Source: an uncultured Oscillospiraceae bacterium (GTDB lineage: Bacteria > Bacillota > Clostridia > Oscillospirales > Acutalibacteraceae). From it: DNA of 64,000 bases. This document shows, piece by piece, positions 59,644-64,000 of this stretch (positions are counted from its first letter, which is position 1; each line of letters starts with the position of its first letter). The stretch is from assembly GCA_900539855.1 (NCBI GenBank), contig UQDO01000005.1, forward strand, positions 1-64,000, read 5' to 3'. Below the pieces are notes generated by a model. The model was not told the origin of the DNA. It was given only the letters and a program-made list of their open reading frames with translations, and did not search any database. A program made the position numbers and the translations under genes.

Positions 59644-61467
59644 TTACTTTTTAAGTTTGCTTTCAGCCTTCATACGCAGTTCCTTGTCAAGTATGCGTTT
59701 ACGCAGGCGTATGCTTTTCGGCGTTATCTCAACAAGCTCGTCAGACTTGATAAATTCAAGGCTCTGCTCAAGACTCATAACAGACGGAGGCGTCAGCTTG
59801 AGGGCTTCGTCCGAACCTGCGGCACGCATGTTTGTGGCTGCCTTTTTCTTGCAGACGTTGCAGACGATATCCTCATTCTTCGGATTTTCTCCGACTATCA
59901 TACCTTCGTAGACGGGAACGCCCGGTCCCACAAAAAGTCTGCCCCTCGACTGGGTGTTGAACAGACCGTAGCCGGTCGTTTCGCCGGTTTCATGAACGAT
60001 TATGGAGCCGGTCATACGGTTTTCAATATCGCCCTTGTACTCCTCATATCCGTGGAAGATGTGATTCATTATACCGTTTCCGTTGGTATCGGTCAAAAAC
60101 TGTGAGCGATAGCCTATAAGTCCTCTTGCAGGTATCAGAAACTCAAGATGGCTGAGCCCGGTCTCTCTTGTGCCCATATTCTGGATATCGGCATGTCTGG
60201 TGCCCAGTCTTTCCATGACTGCGCCGACATATTCCTCCGGCACCTCTATCATAAGCAGCTCAATAGGCTCTAACTTCTTGCCGTTTTCGTATTTATAAAT
60301 GACCTCGGGCGGAGACACCTGGAATTCATACCCCTGACGGCGCATAGTCTCTATAAGTATCGAAAGATGCAGCTCGCCGCGTCCGCTTACCTTGAAGGTA
60401 TCGGCTGAATCGGTCTCCTCAACACGCATGCTGACGTTGGTCTCAACCTCCTTGAAAAGACGGTCACGAAGATTTCTCGAGGTGACAAACTTTCCTTCCC
60501 TGCCGGCAAACGGAGAATTGTTTACCATGAAGTTCATAGAAAGGGTCGGTTCGTCTATCTTGACAAACGGCAGCGGCTCAATATGCTCGGGGTCACACAC
60601 GGTTTCGCCTATATTCAGTCCGACAATACCGGCGACCGAAACAAGATCACCGAACGGAGCCTCATCGACCTCAACACGTCTTAAGCCCTCAAACAGGAAC
60701 AGTTTGGTTATTTTAACAAGAGAATGTGTGCCGTCGGTGTGGCAGAGTGCAACATTCTGCCCTACCTTTATGCTGCCTCTCTCGACCCTGCCGACGCCGA
60801 TGCGTCCGATATAGTCATCATAATCTATATTTGAGAAAAGGACCTGTGTGGGACCGTTGGGATCACCTTTGGGCGGCTCGATCTCCTTTAATATGGTGTC
60901 AAACAGCGGTTTAAGGTCAGTACCCTTGACATCGGGATCAAACGACGCGTAGCCGTCACGTCCCGAAGCGTAAACGACCGGAAATTCTATCTGCGAATCG
61001 TCAGCGCCAAGCTCAATGAAAAGATCGAGAACCTCGTCGACGACCTCGGCAGGTCTTGCCATGGGGCGGTCGATCTTATTGACGACAACTATAGCCTTTT
61101 TGCCAAGTCCGAGCGCCTTCTTAAGAACGAATCTCGTCTGCGGCATACAGCCCTCAAAAGCATCAACAAGCAGCACAACTCCGTCGACCATCATCAGTAT
61201 ACGCTCGACCTCACCGCCGAAATCAGCATGTCCGGGAGTATCGACAATATTTATCTTAACGCCGTTGTACATAACGCTCGTATTCTTTGAAAGAATTGTA
61301 ATGCCGCGTTCGCGCTCAAGATCGTTAGAGTCCATAACACGCTCTGCGACCTGCTCGTTCTGTCTGAACGTACCGCTCTGCTTTAAAAGCTGATCGACCA
61401 GCGTAGTCTTACCGTGGTCAACATGGGCGATTATCGCTACGTTTCTTATATTTTCTGCTGACTGCAT
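59644..61467 (-). CDS. typA: translational GTPase TypA/BipA
   Basis: The 607-aa protein has the G1 motif IIAHVDHGKTTLVDQL, G2 RERGITILSKNT, G3 VDTPGHADFGGEV, G4 VVNKIDRP and the BipA-specific C terminus (ARGLIGYRSQFLTDTNGNGI). It binds ribosomes and supports 50S assembly and stress growth. A promoter lies 35 bp upstream of the start (61502-61530). The downstream exonuclease gene is probably cotranscribed. Confidence 0.97.
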   Translation of the reverse strand: MQSAENIRNVAIIAHVDHGKTTLVDQLLKQSGTFRQNEQVAERVMDSNDLERERGITILSKNTSVMYNGVKINIVDTPGHADFGGEVERILMMVDGVVLLVDAFEGCMPQTRFVLKKALGLGKKAIVVVNKIDRPMARPAEVVDEVLDLFIELGADDSQIEFPVVYASGRDGYASFDPDVKGTDLKPLFDTILKEIEPPKGDPNGPTQVLFSNIDYDDYIGRIGVGRVERGSIKVGQNVALCHTDGTHSLVKITKLFLFEGLRRVEVDEAPFGDLVSVAGIVGLNIGETVCDPEHIEPLPFVKIDEPTLSMNFMVNNSPFAGREGKFVTSRNLRDRLFKEVETNVSMRVEETDSADTFKVSGRGELHLSILIETMRRQGYEFQVSPPEVIYKYENGKKLEPIELLMIEVPEEYVGAVMERLGTRHADIQNMGTRETGLSHLEFLIPARGLIGYRSQFLTDTNGNGIMNHIFHGYEEYKGDIENRMTGSIIVHETGETTGYGLFNTQSRGRLFVGPGVPVYEGMIVGENPKNEDIVCNVCKKKAATNMRAAGSDEALKLTPPSVMSLEQSLEFIKSDELVEITPKSIRLRKRILDKELRMKAESKLKK

Positions 61468-61501
61468 AATTCCAACTTCCCATCATTTTGATAACTTATA
61501 T

Positions 61502-61530
61502 ATTATACCAAAGCATTGCAAAATAAACAA
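61502..61530 (-). promoter_or_regulatory. sigma-A promoter of typA
   Basis: Minus strand TTGTTT (61525-61530), 17-bp spacer, TATAAT (61502-61507), about 35 bp from the typA start. Confidence 0.7.
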
Positions 61531-61604
61531 TAATATATTAGTCGAAATTTAGAGAAAAATAGTATCATGATTTATTGATTTTAACAACTGACCTCTTTAT
61601 CCCA

Positions 61605-61640
61605 AAAGAAAATGCAGCATAGCAGGGATACTATGCTGCA
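61605..61640 (-). terminator. terminator of the malic enzyme gene
   Basis: TGCAGCATAG (61613-61622) pairs with CTATGCTGCA (61631-61640); on the minus strand TTTTCTTTTG follows. Confidence 0.85.
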
Positions 61641-61646
61641 CAATTA

Positions 61647-62798
61647 TCATTTATTTGCGAATTTCTCGACCTCTGCTGCAACGGCATCAGCCACTCTCGA
61701 GTCGAATATCGACGGGATTATGTATTCGCTTGACAGTTCCTCGTCGCTTACTATAGACGCCACAGCCCTTGCGGCTGCCTCCTTCATTTCATCGGTTATC
61801 GCTCTGGCACGCGCCTTGAGTGCGCCTTTAAAAATGCCGGGAAATACAAGAACATTGTTTATCTGATTATGATAATCGCTTCTGCCGGTGCCAACGACCC
61901 TGGCACCGCCTGCTAACGCTTCTTCGGGCATGATCTCAGGCACAGGATTTGCCATTGCAAAAACGATACCGTCATTCATCCCGGCTACCATATCGCGCGT
62001 TATGACACCCGGTGCCGATACGCCCACCAAAACATCGGCGCCTTTGAGTGCCTCCCTTACATCGCCGCGAAGCATTCTGGGATTGGTCATATTCGCAAGC
62101 TCGCGGCGTGCAGGGTTGAGATCCTCCATATCTCTCGACAGCATACCGTACAATCCGCACACTATGACCTCACCAAAATTCATTTTCAGTATCAGCTTTG
62201 CAATTGCGGTACCGGCGGCGCCGTCACCGTTAATGACTATCTTCAATTTGCCCATCTTTTTGCCGGTAAGCTTTACGGCATTCAAAAGTGCCGCACAAAC
62301 AACAACGGCTGTTCCATGCTGATCGTCATGGAAAACCGGGATATCGCACATTTCCTTTAGTCTCCGCTCAACCTCGAAACATTGCGGAGCGGCAATATCC
62401 TCAAGATTTATTCCGCCGAAGCTTTTTGATATCAGATAAGCGGTGTTTACAATTTCATCGGTATCATGCGAATCAATGCATATCGGGAAAGCGTCGACAT
62501 CGCCGAACTTTTTAAACAGCGCACATTTGCCCTCCATGACGGGCATGGCAGCCGCAGCGCCAATATCGCCAAGACCGAGAACCGCCGTTCCGTTTGTAAT
62601 TACTGCCACCATTTTTCCGCGGCGTGTAAGCTGGAACGATTTGCTGTAATCCTTCGCTATCTCAAGGCACGGTTCGGCAACTCCGGGTGTATACGCAAGG
62701 CTTAATTCTTCTCTTGTTTCAAGCGGTGCCCTTGTGACGACCTCGATCTTCCCGCCCAGATCATAATGTAGTGCAAGTGCTTTTTCCTTCAATGTCAT
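61647..62798 (-). CDS. malic enzyme (NAD(P)-dependent, oxaloacetate-decarboxylating)
   Basis: The 383-aa start at 62798 ([20 protein letters not shown]) follows GGAGG. The catalytic Tyr motif [14 protein letters not shown], the Lys-containing [20 protein letters not shown] and metal-site residues in [12 protein letters not shown] precede a Rossmann domain ([16 protein letters not shown]) and the ending [10 protein letters not shown]. It decarboxylates malate to pyruvate. The short single-domain form, without phosphotransacetylase fusion, is the usual Firmicute type. It has a consensus promoter and its own terminator. Confidence 0.96.
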   Translation of the reverse strand: MTLKEKALALHYDLGGKIEVVTRAPLETREELSLAYTPGVAEPCLEIAKDYSKSFQLTRRGKMVAVITNGTAVLGLGDIGAAAAMPVMEGKCALFKKFGDVDAFPICIDSHDTDEIVNTAYLISKSFGGINLEDIAAPQCFEVERRLKEMCDIPVFHDDQHGTAVVVCAALLNAVKLTGKKMGKLKIVINGDGAAGTAIAKLILKMNFGEVIVCGLYGMLSRDMEDLNPARRELANMTNPRMLRGDVREALKGADVLVGVSAPGVITRDMVAGMNDGIVFAMANPVPEIMPEEALAGGARVVGTGRSDYHNQINNVLVFPGIFKGALKARARAITDEMKEAAARAVASIVSDEELSSEYIIPSIFDSRVADAVAAEVEKFANK

Positions 62799-62881
62799 TA
62801 TATTTTTCCTCCATAAGCTATTAAAAAATATTAAGCCGCAATAAACAAATCGCATAATATTTTCTAAAAAATAACAAAATT

Positions 62882-62910
62882 ATTGTATCATTTCACAGGG
62901 TGTTTGTCAA
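62882..62910 (-). promoter_or_regulatory. consensus sigma-A promoter of the malic enzyme gene
   Basis: Minus strand perfect TTGACA (62905-62910), 17-bp spacer, TACAAT (62882-62887). It leaves a 5' leader of about 75 nt before the SD, with no evident fold. Confidence 0.82.
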
Positions 62911-62958
62911 CTTAAATAAGTTTTTAACAATCTTGCGTTATGTAAACTAAAGCAGCAT

Positions 62959-62993
62959 AAAAAAAGACCCTGTCGATAATATCGACAAGGTCT
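62959..62993 (-). terminator. terminator of tRNA-Lys
   Basis: AGACCCTGTCGAT pairs with ATCGACAAGGTCT (one wobble) around AAT; on the minus strand a T7 run follows. It lies 3 nt from the CCA end. Confidence 0.88.
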
Positions 62994-62995
62994 TT

Positions 62996-63071
62996 TGGTG
63001 AGCTATCGGGGAATCGAACCCCGGACACCTTGATTAAAAGTCAAGTGCTCTGCCAGCTGAGCTAATAACTC
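62996..63071 (-). tRNA. tRNA-Lys (anticodon TTT), CCA encoded
   Basis: On the minus strand acceptor GAGTTAT pairs with ATAGCTC, the D arm holds AGCTCAGCTGGCAGAGC, the anticodon stem TTGAC/... carries loop CTTTTAA with anticodon TTT, and the T arm is CGGGG-TTCGATT-CCCCG. Discriminator A and CCA are encoded. It has its own consensus promoter and terminator. Confidence 0.96.
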
Positions 63072-63093
63072 ATGCCCTTACGGAACTTTGAAT

Positions 63094-63122
63094 ATTATAT
63101 CAACTGACAGCCGATTTGTCAA
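63094..63122 (-). promoter_or_regulatory. consensus promoter of tRNA-Lys
   Basis: Minus strand TTGACA (63117-63122), 17-bp spacer, TATAAT (63094-63099), 22 bp before the tRNA 5' end. Confidence 0.88.
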
Positions 63123-63154
63123 CACTAAATTTCAAATAAAGCAAATTTTTAGTT

Positions 63155-63388
63155 TTATTTATTGATAATACTCATTCCGAGAAAGAAAATGCCGACAGTA
63201 ACTGATGCAGCCGATACAAACAGTGCCAGGGCTTTGAGCGCAGCGGCACACAATAGGTCGAAATTAGCTATTATTATAAATGAAGCCGCAAGTCCGGCGG
63301 CTACAAGCAAAAGCCCAATTATAACCGAAAAGGGTCTGCCGAGGAATCCGTTTTTAAATGTTCCGTTATCTTTATACGATTCTTTCAT
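63155..63388 (-). CDS. small two-helix membrane protein
   Basis: The 77-aa start at 63388 (MKESYKDNGTFKNGFLGR) follows GGGGGCG. There are two hydrophobic helices (about residues 20-41 and 47-71) with a short loop; no charged residues in the membrane and no family I recognise. A longer frame to 63442 lacks an SD. It sits alone between rplT and the tRNA-Lys gene. Holin-like size and topology is only a superficial resemblance. Confidence 0.65.
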   Translation of the reverse strand: MKESYKDNGTFKNGFLGRPFSVIIGLLLVAAGLAASFIIIANFDLLCAAALKALALFVSAASVTVGIFFLGMSIINK

Positions 63389-63550
63389 ATCATGCGCCCC
63401 CGAGCATCTTTTATACACATATTTTAAACCTTGCAGGTGCAAACAGTTACCTTACTTCTGTTAAATATATGCGCATTTAAAGTTAAGTGTTTTAAGCATA
63501 TGTTAAGCTTAGGCTGGTAAGAGTCAAAAATTCAACTGTGCCGGGAGGTA

Positions 63551-63585
63551 CAAAAAAACCGCCAAAGGAGACCCTTGGCGGTTAA
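63551..63585 (-). terminator. terminator of the rplT operon
   Basis: AACCGCCAAA (63557-63566) pairs with TTGGCGGTT (63575-63583); on the minus strand a T7 run follows. Confidence 0.88.
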
Positions 63586-63599
63586 GTACGTTTTGTCTA

Positions 63600-63953
63600 T
63601 TAAAGAGCTGCCTTTGCCTTTGCTGCAAGTGCTGCAAAAGCTGCTGCATCTTCAACTGCAAGCTCGGCAAGCATCTTACGGTTGATGTTGATGCCGGCCT
63701 TCTTGAGTCCGTTCATAAAGGTGGAATAGTTCATGCCGTTGATCTTTGCAGCGGCAGAAATTCTGGTGATCCACAGACGGCGGAAATCTCTCTTCTTCTG
63801 TCTGCGTCCGATATAGGCATAATTGCCCGATTTCATAACTGCTTCTTTAGCAGTTTTAAAAAGCTTGGACTTTGCGCCAAAATAACCCTTGGCAAGCTTT
63901 AATGTCTTTTTTCTTCTCTTGCGCGTCATCATCGCGCCTTTAATACGTGCCAT
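63600..63953 (-). CDS. rplT: 50S ribosomal protein L20
   Basis: The 117-aa protein has [60 protein letters not shown] and [20 protein letters not shown], a textbook L20. It is needed for early 50S assembly and represses its own operon by binding the leader. The infC and rpmI genes expected upstream lie beyond the window edge. SD GGAGG precedes the ATG by 8 nt. Confidence 0.98.
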   Translation of the reverse strand: MARIKGAMMTRKRRKKTLKLAKGYFGAKSKLFKTAKEAVMKSGNYAYIGRRQKKRDFRRLWITRISAAAKINGMNYSTFMNGLKKAGININRKMLAELAVEDAAAFAALAAKAKAAL

Positions 63954-64000
63954 TTCAGCAACCTCCGTTTATGTTGATTAGCGTATCCTTATTTGTAAGG

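Noticed and set aside
63155..63388. Phage holin
   Set aside because: Two helices and small size are not enough, and there is no endolysin or phage gene nearby.

Overview
ORGANISM. The window looks like the chromosome of a spore-forming, moderate-GC member of the Clostridia, plausibly Oscillospiraceae/Ruminococcaceae. The evidence is a spore cortex amidase (SpoIIP) and germination protease (GPR), an archaeal/V-type ATPase operon of the clostridial kind, TarI/TarJ/LicC/LicD-like wall polymer enzymes, and strong SD sequences with sigma-A promoters (TTGnnn-17-TATAAT). The genus is inference only. LAYOUT. (1) 1-10.3 kb is the integrase-proximal end of an integrative element inserted in the 3' end of a tRNA-Ser(CGA) gene. 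It carries a cluster resembling polymorphic-toxin immunity genes (an unknown fragment, a 189-aa unknown, a 1476-aa multidomain SUFU/DUF4253-type protein and a 235-aa unknown), then an XRE regulator with a palindromic operator, a sigma-like factor, a gene-free block rich in hairpins, an orphan MazF toxin, an excisionase and a tyrosine integrase. (2) 10.38-10.94 kb holds two imperfect repeats that look like tRNA-Ser relics. (3) 10.9-30.6 kb is one long minus-strand surface-polysaccharide operon. It is read from a promoter at 30.65 kb and starts with a polyprenyl-phosphate sugar transferase. It then encodes a CDP-ribitol/polyol-phosphate module, a frameshifted acyltransferase, a complete GDP-D-glycero-D-manno-heptose pathway (GmhA, HddA and an HddC-GmhB fusion), three GT4 glycosyltransferases, two hexapeptide acyltransferases, a Wzy-type polymerase, a Wzx flippase, LicD, LicC, a third nucleotidyltransferase and a DivIVA-like protein. 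(4) 30.8-35.3 kb is a plus-strand group: a ComEC-like MBL lipoprotein, PgeF, MalQ and an SGNH-like lipoprotein. It ends at an unusual array of five or six hairpins that faces a convergent sugar-isomerase-family gene, prfB and prmA. (5) 39.3-50.8 kb holds a P-type ATPase with degenerate motifs, followed by a nine-gene V-type ATPase operon (stalk-C-I-K-F-E-A-B-D). (6) 50.9-64 kb is housekeeping: upp, rpiB, tsaB, tsaE, rodA/ftsW-like, spoIIP, gpr, rpsT, an AGCS symporter, a DEDD exonuclease, typA, malic enzyme, tRNA-Lys and rplT. HOW IT WORKS TOGETHER. The polysaccharide region has the parts of a Wzx/Wzy pathway: initiation, sugar-nucleotide supply (GDP-heptose, CDP-polyol, possibly CDP-choline), transfer, acylation, flipping and polymerisation. 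The element at the left carries defence or competition genes next to its integration and excision controls. LEAST CERTAIN. The immunity role of the first four genes, the substrate of the P-type ATPase, the exact glycan chemistry, and several translation starts, two of which have no ATG/GTG/TTG where homology or the SD sequence places them.
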